64,000 bases of DNA from CAZAZQ01 sp964489705 (GCA_964489705.1 CAZAZQ010000001.1:1-64000), one strand, 5' to 3'. Positions 52,784-60,409 are shown, counted from the stretch's first letter. Made by a program: numbers and translations. Notes: generated from the letters alone by a model not told the origin.

Positions 52784-53170
52784 ATGAAAAAAGCTGCAAT
52801 TCTGTTGAGCGTTGCTCTCTTCGGTATGATGCTGCTTTCGGTGAGTGTTTACGCCGGCAGCACCGACCCCAACAAGCCGAAACCATGGCTCGATGACAGC
52901 GGTTGGAGCGACCCGGTCGACCATAACGGCGACGACGGAAGTTGGGGCGAGCCGACTGACCGAGTAAGCGGCAAAAACAGCGGTGCTTACGCCACCGGCA
53001 GCACCGACCCGAACAAACCCAAGCCGTGGCTCGATGACGGCAGTTGGGTTGAGCCGGTCGACCAGAGCGGTGATGACGGTGGTTGGGGTGATCCGGTGCA
53101 CAGAAGTTGGAAGCGCTTTCACATTCAGTCGTTGTTGTTCGAGTTTTTTCTCTGGGGTTCGGTGAGGTAG
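52784..53170 (+). CDS. Small secreted protein with two GSTDPNKPKPW / GDDxGWG repeats (B)
   Basis: 128 residues, a tandem duplicate of the gene before it: the ribosome-site region (AAAGGAGAACAAGATG), the signal peptide and the repeat units are almost the same, but the motif tips differ (SGWSDPVD, GSWGEPTD, GSWVEPVD, GGWGDPVH). The hydrophobic C-terminus is also diverged (RFHIQSLLFEFFLW). Divergence is concentrated at the SWG/GWG-P-V tips, as expected for variable signal or recognition segments. 102 nt separate the two genes, probably cotranscribed. Confidence 0.78.
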   Translation: MKKAAILLSVALFGMMLLSVSVYAGSTDPNKPKPWLDDSGWSDPVDHNGDDGSWGEPTDRVSGKNSGAYATGSTDPNKPKPWLDDGSWVEPVDQSGDDGGWGDPVHRSWKRFHIQSLLFEFFLWGSVR

Positions 53171-53177
53171 CAGGGAA

Positions 53178-53217
53178 AGGTCGGGTTCCTTTTTGCCGTG
53201 AGCGGGGAGCCCGACCT
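53178..53217 (+). terminator. Inverted repeat after secreted protein B
   Basis: AGGTCGGG (53178-53185) pairs with CCCGACCT (53210-53217), eight nt after the stop codon. Without a U tract this is a possible but unproven transcript end. Confidence 0.4.
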
Positions 53218-53330
53218 GAGGTAACGAGAGAGCAAATGGGCAACACACGCATGCGTGATTTCGTGTCAACATTAACCAAAAACCTAAAGAAGGTCTGGTA
53301 CAAACCTGCCACCACTATCTCTCTAACGGC

Positions 53331-53365
53331 AGTAACGGTAGGGAAGATCCGGTACGGATCTGCCT
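53331..53365 (+). repeat. Palindromic repeat family, left half (copy A)
   Basis: Matches the left half of the full units at 54331 and 54763: GTAACGGTAGGGAAG followed by the stem GATCCG-GTA-CGGATC and TGCCT. The right half is missing. Confidence 0.7.
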
Positions 53366-53381
53366 TTATTCCAATGTCTAC

Positions 53382-53410
53382 TTGACAGGGAAGCTTACAA
53401 CATATATTCT
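53382..53410 (+). promoter_or_regulatory. Sigma-70 promoter of the AT-rich lipoprotein gene
   Basis: TTGACA (53382-53387), 17 bases, TATTCT (53405-53410), about 30 nt before the start codon. It begins just after the half repeat. Confidence 0.7.
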
Positions 53411-53441
53411 TATGAATATTAAAGTCATAAGGAGATCGTCT

Positions 53442-54199
53442 ATGAGAATAATTAATTTATTTTTAAGTACCCTTCTTATCTTTTTTTTTCTTCATGTAGC
53501 AAAGATAAAACAGAATTTGAAGTAGCAGAGAGAACATATTATCAAGGTGATATTTCAAAGGCAAAACAATTATTTGAAGAATTTATTAAAAATTATCCCA
53601 CAAGTAAGTGGAGAAACAGCGCCGAGAACGAACTTAATAAATGCCAAAAAATATTAGATAATTTTGATCAAATAAAAAAGTTAAGAAAACAAAAAAATTA
53701 TATTAAAGCTAAAGATTTGTACATTGAAATATATAAATTAAACTCAAGTATAGTTGATACACATAAAGTATTTTTAGAATTAGACAGCTTAAATTATATA
53801 TATGAAAATCAGTTTCTTGTTGATCTTTCAAAATTTTTGTTAACTATGAATTCTATCTCCAAAATTTTTATTCTTGGAGTTTATTACCTTGACAATAATT
53901 TATCTGAAAATTATTACTTCGCTAAAGCAATTGATCAAGTAATGTCATCTGATGAAGCAAAAAGTCTTCAAGATAGTGTTTTATTTTACTACCAAAAAAT
54001 AAAACTACCACCAACTAAATATGCTTCTTGTGTTAAAGAAATTGAAAATTCATATAGATCATTTAATGAATTAATTAATACTTTAAATAACCTACAAAAT
54101 TATAGCAGATTTACACTACGACAACAATTAGCAAAATTAGATAATAGTATAAGCTCTTCTATCAACAATCTCGCAATATATTTACCAAAAGATAACTAG
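53442..54199 (+). pseudogene. AT-rich TPR-like lipoprotein gene, frameshifted at a T9 run
   Basis: The ATG at 53442 has a good ribosome site (AAGGAGA) and opens MRIINLFLSTLLIFFF, but a run of nine Ts (53481-53489) shifts the frame. With ten Ts it would continue FSSCSKDKTEFEVAERTYY, a clear lipobox (FSSC), followed by a TPR-like stretch (GDISKAKQLFEEFIKNYPTSKWRN) and the long open frame ending at 54199, about 252 residues in all. Base composition is far more AT-rich than flanking genes. Function unknown. The frame break may be a phase-variable tract, a sequencing error, or decay. Confidence 0.72.
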
Positions 54200-54231
54200 C
54201 AACGGTGGGAAGTTCCAGAACGGATCTGCCT
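54198..54231 (+). repeat. Palindromic repeat family, diverged left half (copy B)
   Basis: GCAACGGTGGGAAGTTCCAGAACGGATCTGCCT-like sequence, matching the left half of the repeat with several changes; its first bases overlap the end of the AT-rich gene. Confidence 0.55.
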
Positions 54232-54330
54232 ATTTTTATACACCTTATCTCTCGGCTACCTACCCGAGTAAATAGTGTCAGGAGAAATCCACTTGCAAAA
54301 CAGAAAGAGTTTTTCTTATCTTCTCAACGA

Positions 54331-54439
54331 AGTAACGGTAGGGAAGATCCGGAACGGATCTGCCTTCTTTGATATTTCCCCCCGGCAGGTCTCTTTCGAG
54401 ACCTTCCCTACCGAACGGATAGCGCACATAAGTCGGTAG
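54331..54439 (+). repeat. Palindromic repeat family, full copy (C)
   Basis: About 109 bp. An outer stem CGGTAGGGAAG / CTTCCCTACCG encloses two hairpins: GATCCG-GAA-CGGATC and GGTCTC-TTT-CGAGACC. The right flank ACGGATAGCGCACATAAGTCGGTAG is shared with copy D. Confidence 0.8.
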
Positions 54440-54450
54440 TGGGGTAACGG

Positions 54451-54702
54451 ATGATGGTATTGCTTTATCTTAACATAATTCTTTTCTTGGCAGGCGTGGT
54501 GTGCCTGTTCAAAGCATGGCGAATGCAAGATCCTGAACATCCCCTCTTCACATTCAAAAAATCCAAACTGAACCCTCGACACTGGGACTGGAAGGCTTTT
54601 AGTAACAATAATCCAGCTTTCCGATTGGGGATGTTGGGATCGGTTTTGCTGACTTTAAGCGGTTTGATGGGTGCTATCTTTTGGATTGTAGTGGCACCCT
54701 GA
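54451..54702 (+). CDS. Small membrane protein of unknown function
   Basis: 83 residues with two hydrophobic segments: residues 3-20 (VLLYLNIILFLAGVVCLF) and about 60-80 (MLGSVLLTLSGLMGAIFWIVV). A Lys/Trp-rich cytoplasmic or loop segment (FKKSKLNPRHWDWKAF) joins them. There is no strong ribosome site, so the start is uncertain. It sits between palindromic repeats with no clear operon partner. I do not recognise it; hydrophobic pattern and codon use make it likely real. Confidence 0.5.
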   Translation: MMVLLYLNIILFLAGVVCLFKAWRMQDPEHPLFTFKKSKLNPRHWDWKAFSNNNPAFRLGMLGSVLLTLSGLMGAIFWIVVAP

Positions 54703-54762
54703 GGGTGACTTATTGATAAGCGCGGTCGGGAATCCTTTCCCGAGCGGATCTTTGCGAGGAGT

Positions 54763-54869
54763 AGTAACGGTAGGGAAGATCCGGTACGGATCTGCCTCTT
54801 TGATATTCCCGTCTGGCAGGTCTCTTCGAGACCTTCCCTACCGAACGGATGGTGCACATAAGTCGGTAG
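54763..54869 (+). repeat. Palindromic repeat family, full copy (D)
   Basis: About 107 bp, same outer stem and two hairpins as copy C. The inner hairpin reads GGTCTC-TTC-GAGACC. It shares the tail GCACATAAGTCGGTAG with copy C and abuts copy E directly. Confidence 0.82.
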
Positions 54870-54950
54870 CAACGGTAGGGAAGATCCGGTACGGATCTGC
54901 CTCTTTGATATTCCCGTTTGGCAGGTCTCTTGCGAGACCTTCCCTACCGG
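54870..54950 (+). repeat. Palindromic repeat family, full copy (E) lacking the tail
   Basis: Begins where copy D ends and repeats the same fold. Its second hairpin has TTGC in place of TTC, which by chance or design gives TTTGGCAGGTCTCTTGCG (54917-54934), a GG-N10-GC sigma-54-like pattern. Confidence 0.8.
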
Positions 54951-55306
54951 ACTGCACGCACCAAAAACGCTCCAGACGTCGCCGATCGGTCACAAAACCA
55001 GAAAACCTCTTGAAAGAGAACAAGATAGAAGCAAAACACACGCTAAAACTTCCCTCTTGATCTCCGAGATCGTATATACAAAAATCCATTCTTGTTGTGA
55101 AAATAACTCTTGACAAACGCTATAAGTGTTTTATTTTACTTACAGTTAAGTGAGGAGCGTGTGATAGGTGGGAACGTAAATAGGACGATATTTAATAATT
55201 GCTGTTTCCCGAGAGAGTGCATCAAGTTTGTAAGGCGGGGTACATGCTTCTCATCCCACGAGCCTATCTTTACGCTCATTATTAACGATAAGCAAGAAGG
55301 TTTGAT
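54951..55306. other. Leader region of the third secreted-protein gene
   Basis: About 350 bases with a clear promoter (55110-55137) and a leader of about 160 nt. A 66-codon open frame in it has no ribosome site and looks accidental. Confidence 0.5.
55110..55137 (+). promoter_or_regulatory. Sigma-70-type promoter upstream of secreted protein C and the regulator
   Basis: TTGACA (55110-55115), 16 bases, TATTTT (55132-55137). It would give a leader of about 160 nt and drive both the third secreted protein and the overlapping TPR-AAA+ gene, so the regulator can be made without sigma-54. Confidence 0.6.
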
Positions 55307-55630
55307 ATGAAGCGATTGATAACGCTTGTGCTTATAATCTCCTTTAGTGTAACCATCCTATCCCCCACACTATCCGCCGTCTGCCCTGATCCAAACTGGC
55401 GTCCTCCCTGGCGTCAAACTATCGAGGAAATACAACAAGGGGATGATACGGGGTGGGGAGAACCAGTAGATCAGAAAAGGGATTTTCCAAAGCCATTTCT
55501 CTTTATAAAAGATGGGATATCCTACTTTATTATTTTGCTGTTAAATTCAGCCAACCCTGAACAGCCGAGCAACGATGAAGACAAAAGCTTCACAGATATT
55601 GACAATAGCAGAAGAGCTAATCCACAATAG
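55307..55630 (+). CDS. Small secreted protein C with a GDDTGWGEPVD motif
   Basis: 107 residues from an ATG that follows AAGAAGG. A signal peptide (MKRLITLVLIISFSVTILSP; cleavage near A-V-C with a Cys at about 25) precedes DPNWRPPW, then GDDTGWGEPVDQK, the same motif found twice in each of the tandem secreted proteins at 52277 and 52784, and a hydrophobic segment (FLFIKDGISYFIILLL). Only one motif copy is present. The last 56 bases overlap the start of the TPR-AAA+ regulator in another frame. The pairing of this motif with the regulator is the reason to link the two. Confidence 0.7.
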   Translation: MKRLITLVLIISFSVTILSPTLSAVCPDPNWRPPWRQTIEEIQQGDDTGWGEPVDQKRDFPKPFLFIKDGISYFIILLLNSANPEQPSNDEDKSFTDIDNSRRANPQ

Positions 55631-57710
55631 ACATTTTCCTGAAGCTCTTCAAGCACTCCGGTCATGTGATGTTCCTTCTTTAGATGAGAAGGAATATGGT
55701 GAATATTGTATATTGTTGGCTGAGGTTAATCTTTTCCTTGGAAATTACTCAGTAAATGATTTAATTGAGAGTGCAATCGAAGTTTTTCGCCTTGATGCTA
55801 CAACCGATAGGTATCCGAAAGCAAAATACTTACGAGGATGGCTTTTGTCATCGGTTGGGCAATATGCCGAAGCTAAAGAAGCTTTGATTGAAGCCCACAT
55901 AAACTACGTGCGTTGTCGTGACCACAAAGGAATTGCAAGATCATTAAATCGTCTCTCGTACGTTTATTTTCAATTAGGTGACATTGACGCTGCCATAGAA
56001 AGTTTAGAAAAGTGTGCAAAACAATATCATCAGGTTGATGATATCTCAAACGAATCTACAGTCTTAATGAATCTTGCTGCTCTTTGCTTCAGAGCAGGGA
56101 AATTACAAAAGTCAATTTCATTATATCATCAAATTATCGGGCAACTCGAGGGGAAAGATATATTAATTGCATTTTATAACTCTTCTATCCCCTACGCACT
56201 CAAAGGGGATTACAAGACAGCGTTGGAAACCATCCAAAAGACGCAACCGGAATTGCAGACCTACGTCAGAGACCAAGCGATCTATTATGAGAATTTAGGG
56301 TTGATATCTATCCTGCGGGGCGACTATAACCGTGCGGAAAACGCCCTCAATGCCGGTCTGAAGATGTCGCTGGAGATAGCGCCCGAATCGTCGCTGGTCT
56401 CGCAAATCAAGCGGTTGTTGGGAGATTTGTACGTCGCTACAAGGAAGTGGCGGTTGGCGGAAAAATTTGCGCGCGAGGCGCTGGCGGTGGCGGAGAAAAT
56501 CTCCGAGCGAGTGGAAATCGCGGCATGCTATCGGATCTTCGCGCAGATCGAACAGCACAAAAACGACGACGAAAAAGCCCGTATGTGGTTTGAGCGGGCA
56601 ATCGATATATTCACGCAAATAGGGTCGCTTTACGAGCTGGCGGTGACCCGCTACCTGGCGGCGACATCCGGCTTGTACGAAAGCGGCGAACGTACGGCGA
56701 TGCTGTACTTGGCGCGGGAATACTTCCAATCGGAAGAGGTCAGCCATTACGTCGAGAAAATCGACGCGCAACTCCGGCGGATCCATATCCCGAAGCGCAC
56801 CCCCGCCAACAAGAGCGGGTTCCCCTGCCCGAAGGTCATCGCCGTAAACAAAGAATTCCGGGAAATCTTGGAGCTGGCGAAAGAAGCCGCCCGTTCCGAG
56901 CTGTCCATCCTGCTGACGGGTCCGACCGGCACCGGGAAAGACATTCTCGCAGAGTTCATTCATTACCACAGCGGCAGGACGGGTAAGTTCGTCAAAATGA
57001 ATTCCGCCGCCATCCAGAACACTCTGATGGAGTCGGAGCTGTTCGGCAGCACACGCGGTGCCTTCACCGGCAGCAAAGACCGTATCGGTTTGCTCGAAGA
57101 AGCGGCGGATGGGACCTTCTTCCTCAACGAAATCGCCGACTCCTCTCCGGAAGTTCAAGCAAAGCTCTTGGAAGCGCTGGAATTCCATCATGTGAAACGG
57201 CTAGGTGAGAACAAAGTGCGCAAAGTGAACTTCCGGCTGATCACCGCCACAAACCGCGACCTCCTCGAGCTTATCGGCAAGGATCGCTTCCGTGCCGATC
57301 TTTATCACCGGCTCAACGAAATCAACATCGACCTCCCGCCGCTAAAAGACCGCAAAGAAGACATCCCGATGCTGACGCGTCATTTCCTTACTTTTGCGGG
57401 CTTCGACTTGACCGACGCCACCGAGAAAGAGCTTGACGAGCTCGGCAGCATCTTCATGCGTCGCATTTGGCCCGGCAACATCCGCGAGCTCAAAGCCGAA
57501 ATTCAACGGCTCTGGATGATGGCGCGCGGCGATATAAAGAAAATCATCGAGTACGCCCTCAAGCGCAACGAGGACATCGAGCGGGAAGAACTGATAACAG
57601 CGCTCCAAATGGCGGGCGGGAACTATGTAAAAGCGGCGAAGATTCTAGGCGTCAGCGAAGGAACCATCCGCTACCGCATCAAAAAGTACAAGCTGGGAAA
57701 AACTAAATAA
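55575..57710 (+). CDS. TPR-containing sigma-54-dependent-type regulator (TPR, AAA+, Fis HTH)
   Basis: 711 residues. The first 400 are TPR-like helices (AKEALIEAHINYVRCRDHKGIARSLNRLSYVYFQLGDIDAAIESLEK and similar). The AAA+ domain has Walker A GPTGTGKD (449-456), the GAFTGS loop (495-500; GAFTGA in most sigma-54 activators), Walker B GTFFLNEI (513-520; the usual Asp is Asn) and an arginine-finger region FRADLYHRLN. The C-terminal Fis-type helix-turn-helix is NYVKAAKILGVSEGTIRYRIKK. There is no receiver, GAF or PAS domain, so the TPR part is probably the sensor. It overlaps secreted protein C and lies near a sigma-54 promoter with an enhancer-like array. Confidence 0.87.
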   Translation: MKTKASQILTIAEELIHNRHFPEALQALRSCDVPSLDEKEYGEYCILLAEVNLFLGNYSVNDLIESAIEVFRLDATTDRYPKAKYLRGWLLSSVGQYAEAKEALIEAHINYVRCRDHKGIARSLNRLSYVYFQLGDIDAAIESLEKCAKQYHQVDDISNESTVLMNLAALCFRAGKLQKSISLYHQIIGQLEGKDILIAFYNSSIPYALKGDYKTALETIQKTQPELQTYVRDQAIYYENLGLISILRGDYNRAENALNAGLKMSLEIAPESSLVSQIKRLLGDLYVATRKWRLAEKFAREALAVAEKISERVEIAACYRIFAQIEQHKNDDEKARMWFERAIDIFTQIGSLYELAVTRYLAATSGLYESGERTAMLYLAREYFQSEEVSHYVEKIDAQLRRIHIPKRTPANKSGFPCPKVIAVNKEFREILELAKEAARSELSILLTGPTGTGKDILAEFIHYHSGRTGKFVKMNSAAIQNTLMESELFGSTRGAFTGSKDRIGLLEEAADGTFFLNEIADSSPEVQAKLLEALEFHHVKRLGENKVRKVNFRLITATNRDLLELIGKDRFRADLYHRLNEINIDLPPLKDRKEDIPMLTRHFLTFAGFDLTDATEKELDELGSIFMRRIWPGNIRELKAEIQRLWMMARGDIKKIIEYALKRNEDIEREELITALQMAGGNYVKAAKILGVSEGTIRYRIKKYKLGKTK

Positions 57711-57751
57711 GCCCCTCTTCCCTTTTCCAAAAAACTTCAAGCTTTGTAAAT

Positions 57752-57779
57752 GTAGGGCAAGTCTCGAAGAGACCTGCCA
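57752..57779 (-). repeat. Palindromic repeat family, inverted partial copy (F)
   Basis: GTAGGGCAAGTCTCGAAGAGACCTGCC corresponds, in reverse orientation, to the GGCAGGTCTCTTCGAGACC half of the repeat. It ends the accessory region just before cutA. Confidence 0.6.
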
Positions 57780-57825
57780 AAAATTAAGAAGCAATAGGTC
57801 TGTCCTTGACCCCTTCTATCTGAAG

Positions 57826-58146
57826 CTATCGGCTCTCCATTTCGCTCTTGACCCACTCGATGTAGTCGGACAAACCGTCGGAAAGCGGCAGCGAAATAAT
57901 TTCGGGAATATCATAAGGATGGTGCTCGACGACCCAGGCACGCAATTCGTCAAAGCGCTGCCGGGTAGTCTTGACAATCAAGAGCGCTTCTTCGTCATGC
58001 TCGACCTTGTCGTCCCACCAGTAGTACGACTCAATCTTGGGAAGGATATTCACACACGCCGCCAAGCGATTTTCCACCAAGCCGCGGGCAAGCTCCTTGG
58101 CTTCGTCCCGCGGCAATGAGATAAACACCACCCGGATATTTTCCAT
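57826..58146 (-). CDS. cutA: Divalent-cation tolerance protein CutA
   Basis: 106 residues, the normal length for this small trimeric, PII-like protein associated with copper tolerance. IRVVFISLPRDEAKELARGLVENRLAACVNILPKIESYYWWDDKVEHDEEALLIVKTT and the closing VVEHHPYDIPEIISLPLSDGLSDYIEWV match the family. It shares a base with the gene before it, the MTH1187-type protein. Confidence 0.95.
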   Translation of the reverse strand: MENIRVVFISLPRDEAKELARGLVENRLAACVNILPKIESYYWWDDKVEHDEEALLIVKTTRQRFDELRAWVVEHHPYDIPEIISLPLSDGLSDYIEWVKSEMESR

Positions 58147-58454
58147 TATTTGCTCACTTCCCGTTTGAGTTTCTTTTCGATTGACGCCACCTTGCCGGTG
58201 AGGCGGTTGCGCGCCCCTTTACGGTCGTCCATTGTCAGCACCATGTAGACTCGGTCGTGCTTCTTTCTCAACATCAGACGCGCCTTGTTTATTAACGCCA
58301 TGACGGTATCCCAGTCGCCTTCGATAATCGTGGACATCGCCGTCAATTTGTACGGCAACCCGGACTTGTCGATGAGGTCGATAACTTTGGCGACATCCTC
58401 GGAAACCGAAGCGGTCCCTTTACTCGTCGGAAAAATAGCCAACTGAAACAACAT
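58146..58454 (-). CDS. Thiamine-binding-like protein (MTH1187/YkoF family)
   Basis: 102 residues. Begins LFQLAIFPTSKGTASVSEDVAKVIDLIDKSGLPYKLTAMSTIIEGDWDTVMALINKA, the pattern of the MTH1187/UPF0045 family, proposed to bind thiamine or a related small molecule. It lies between glyA and cutA with only two bases after glyA, so it is cotranslated with them. Function in this operon is unproven. Confidence 0.82.
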   Translation of the reverse strand: MLFQLAIFPTSKGTASVSEDVAKVIDLIDKSGLPYKLTAMSTIIEGDWDTVMALINKARLMLRKKHDRVYMVLTMDDRKGARNRLTGKVASIEKKLKREVSK

Positions 58455-58456
58455 CG

Positions 58457-59713
58457 CTACTCCTCCTGTAAACGTTCGGGATACAAAGGAAACTTCTCAC
58501 ATAACGCCGCTACTTCCTTGGCGATTTCCGCCAACACTTCGTCGTTGCGGCGATTTTCAATCGCCCGGTGGATAAACTCAGCTATCTGTTCCATCTCCGC
58601 CACCCCCATTCCCCGCGTCGTTACCGCCGGTGTCCCGATGCGGATCCCGGAAGTTACAAACGGTTTCTCAGGATCAAAAGGAACGGTATTCTTGTTGACC
58701 GTAATTCCCGCTTTGTCCAACGCTTTCTCGACTTTCTTGCCGGTCAGCTTCGGGATGTCAATAAAAGACACCAGCATCAAATGCGTATCGGTCCCTCCGG
58801 CAACCAACCGATAGCCGCGCTTCTTGAGCGCCTCGGCTAAGGCTTTGGCGTTTTCGACGATTCGCTTTTGATATTGCTTAAACTCATCGGTTAAGGCTTC
58901 CTTGAACGCCACCGCTTTCGCCGCAATAACGTGCATCAAGGGACCGCCCTGGATACCGGGCATCACCATCCGGTCTAAATCGGCGGCATATTTCTCCTTG
59001 CACATCACCACTCCCCCACGCGGCCCGCGCAGAGTCTTATGGGTAGTGGACGTAACGAAATCGGCATACGGTATTGGCGAGGGATGCAGTCCGGCGGCTA
59101 TCAATCCGGCGATATGGGCAATGTCGACCATCATGTACGCCCCGACCGCATCGCAAGCTTCGCGAATCTTTTCAAAGTCCCAAAACCGAGGATATGCCGA
59201 CGCCCCCGCTACAATCATTTTCGGCTTTACTTCTTTTGCCTGCTCGATGAGTTTGTCATAGTCGATGACTTCCGTTTCCTTGTCGACCTGATAGCCGACG
59301 AAGTCGAAGAGAAATCCGGAAAAGTTTATGGGGTGCCCGTGGGTTAAATGCCCGCCGTGCGAGAGGTCGAGTCCCATCACCTTATCACCCGGTTTGAGAA
59401 CCGTAAAGTAGACCGCCATGTTCGCCTGCGAGCCGCTGTGGGGTTGGACATTGGCATGTTCACACCCGAACAATTGTTTGAGCCGCTCACGAGCGAGGTC
59501 TTCGGCAATATCGACATATTCACAGCCGCCGTAGTAGCGTTTGCCGGGGTAGCCTTCGGCATACTTGTTGGTCAGCACTCCCCCGGCGGCTTCCAACACC
59601 GCTTCGGAAACGAAATTTTCCGAAGCAATAAGCTCTAATTTTGTCGCTTGACGGTTTGTTTCTTTGACGATAGCATCATATATTTCCGGGTCGACATCTT
59701 TAAGATATGACAT
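58457..59713 (-). CDS. glyA: Serine hydroxymethyltransferase
   Basis: Pyridoxal-phosphate enzyme converting serine plus THF to glycine and methylene-THF. 418 residues from MSYLKDVDPEIYD. The PLP lysine is Lys226 in TSTTHKTLRGPRGG, and ELIASENF (about 27-34), GYPGKRYYGG (54-63) and SGSQANMAVY near 95 are conserved. A longer frame reading into the divergent gene's region is not real, because this ATG matches the family start. It opens the glyA-MTH1187-cutA operon. Confidence 0.97.
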   Translation of the reverse strand: MSYLKDVDPEIYDAIVKETNRQATKLELIASENFVSEAVLEAAGGVLTNKYAEGYPGKRYYGGCEYVDIAEDLARERLKQLFGCEHANVQPHSGSQANMAVYFTVLKPGDKVMGLDLSHGGHLTHGHPINFSGFLFDFVGYQVDKETEVIDYDKLIEQAKEVKPKMIVAGASAYPRFWDFEKIREACDAVGAYMMVDIAHIAGLIAAGLHPSPIPYADFVTSTTHKTLRGPRGGVVMCKEKYAADLDRMVMPGIQGGPLMHVIAAKAVAFKEALTDEFKQYQKRIVENAKALAEALKKRGYRLVAGGTDTHLMLVSFIDIPKLTGKKVEKALDKAGITVNKNTVPFDPEKPFVTSGIRIGTPAVTTRGMGVAEMEQIAEFIHRAIENRRNDEVLAEIAKEVAALCEKFPLYPERLQEE

Positions 59714-59770
59714 AACATTGCTCCATAGTTTTGCCGTACTCTTTTGACATAATGTAGCGAAAACTTGGCG

Positions 59771-60298
59771 ATGGGTCAAATGAATACCAAACCGACAATC
59801 GTGGTCAGCAAATGCCTCGGCTTCGCCGCTTGCCGCTATGATGGTGGCGAAGTGGCAAGTGAACTCATTGCCAGGCTCAAGCCGTATGTGACCTTCATTC
59901 CCGTTTGCCCCGAAGAAGAAATCGGGCTCGGGACGCCACGCGAACCGATTCTCATAACTTTGAACGGCAACCGCCGCCGTCTCATTCAGCCTGCTGAGAG
60001 AAAAGAGCTTAGCGAAATCATGAACCGCTTTGCCGAGGATTTCCTCGCTTCGTTGAAGGAAGTCGACGGGTTCATTTTGAAAAGTAAATCCCCCTCGTGC
60101 GGTATCAACGATGTCAAATTGTTTGCCGACGAAAGCGCCACCAAAGTCGTCGGCAAAGGGTCGGGTTTTTTTGCTGAGGCAGTACTGGAGAAATTTCCCC
60201 ATCTCCCCGTCAAAACGGAACGACGACTGCAATCATACGCACGAGAACGGGAACGCTTTTTCGAAAGAATCTTTGGACGTAAGGACTTCCCCTTTTAA
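59771..60298 (+). CDS. DUF523 family protein
   Basis: About 175 residues. The Cys-containing motifs VSKCLGFAACRYDGG near the N-terminus, FIPVCPEEEIGLGTPREP and LKSKSPSCGINDVKLF are the DUF523 (YbbK) signature with Cys/Pro-rich loops. The biochemical role is not established. It is divergent from glyA. The start could be at 59771 or three codons later; both precede the conserved region. Confidence 0.88.
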   Translation: MGQMNTKPTIVVSKCLGFAACRYDGGEVASELIARLKPYVTFIPVCPEEEIGLGTPREPILITLNGNRRRLIQPAERKELSEIMNRFAEDFLASLKEVDGFILKSKSPSCGINDVKLFADESATKVVGKGSGFFAEAVLEKFPHLPVKTERRLQSYARERERFFERIFGRKDFPF

Positions 60299-60409
60299 GG
60301 CGGAAGAATTTTCCTTTTCTCTACGTTTCCAATGCCATGATGGGCAACTTCACTCTGACTCTGGGAGTTCAATATCACTTCCCTTCTTATTTGCTCTCTA
60401 ACTGCGAAA

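Noticed and set aside
52290..53315. Minus-strand frames across the secreted repeat-protein genes
   Set aside because: They mirror the plus-strand repeats and have no starts with ribosome sites.
53331..54950. CRISPR array
   Set aside because: Repeats are few, irregularly spaced, palindromic over 100 bp and have no unique spacers or cas genes.
54713..55060. 115-codon frame over the palindromic repeats, and its minus-strand partner
   Set aside because: It reads straight through the repeated units, so its internal repeats come from the DNA elements and not from a protein.
55110..55310. 66-codon open frame in the leader of secreted protein C
   Set aside because: No ribosome site, begins on the promoter itself, and its composition is that of non-coding AT-rich DNA.
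59714..60232. N-terminal extension of glyA by about 170 residues
   Set aside because: It overlaps the divergent DUF523 gene, whereas the ATG at 59713 matches the start of all serine hydroxymethyltransferases.
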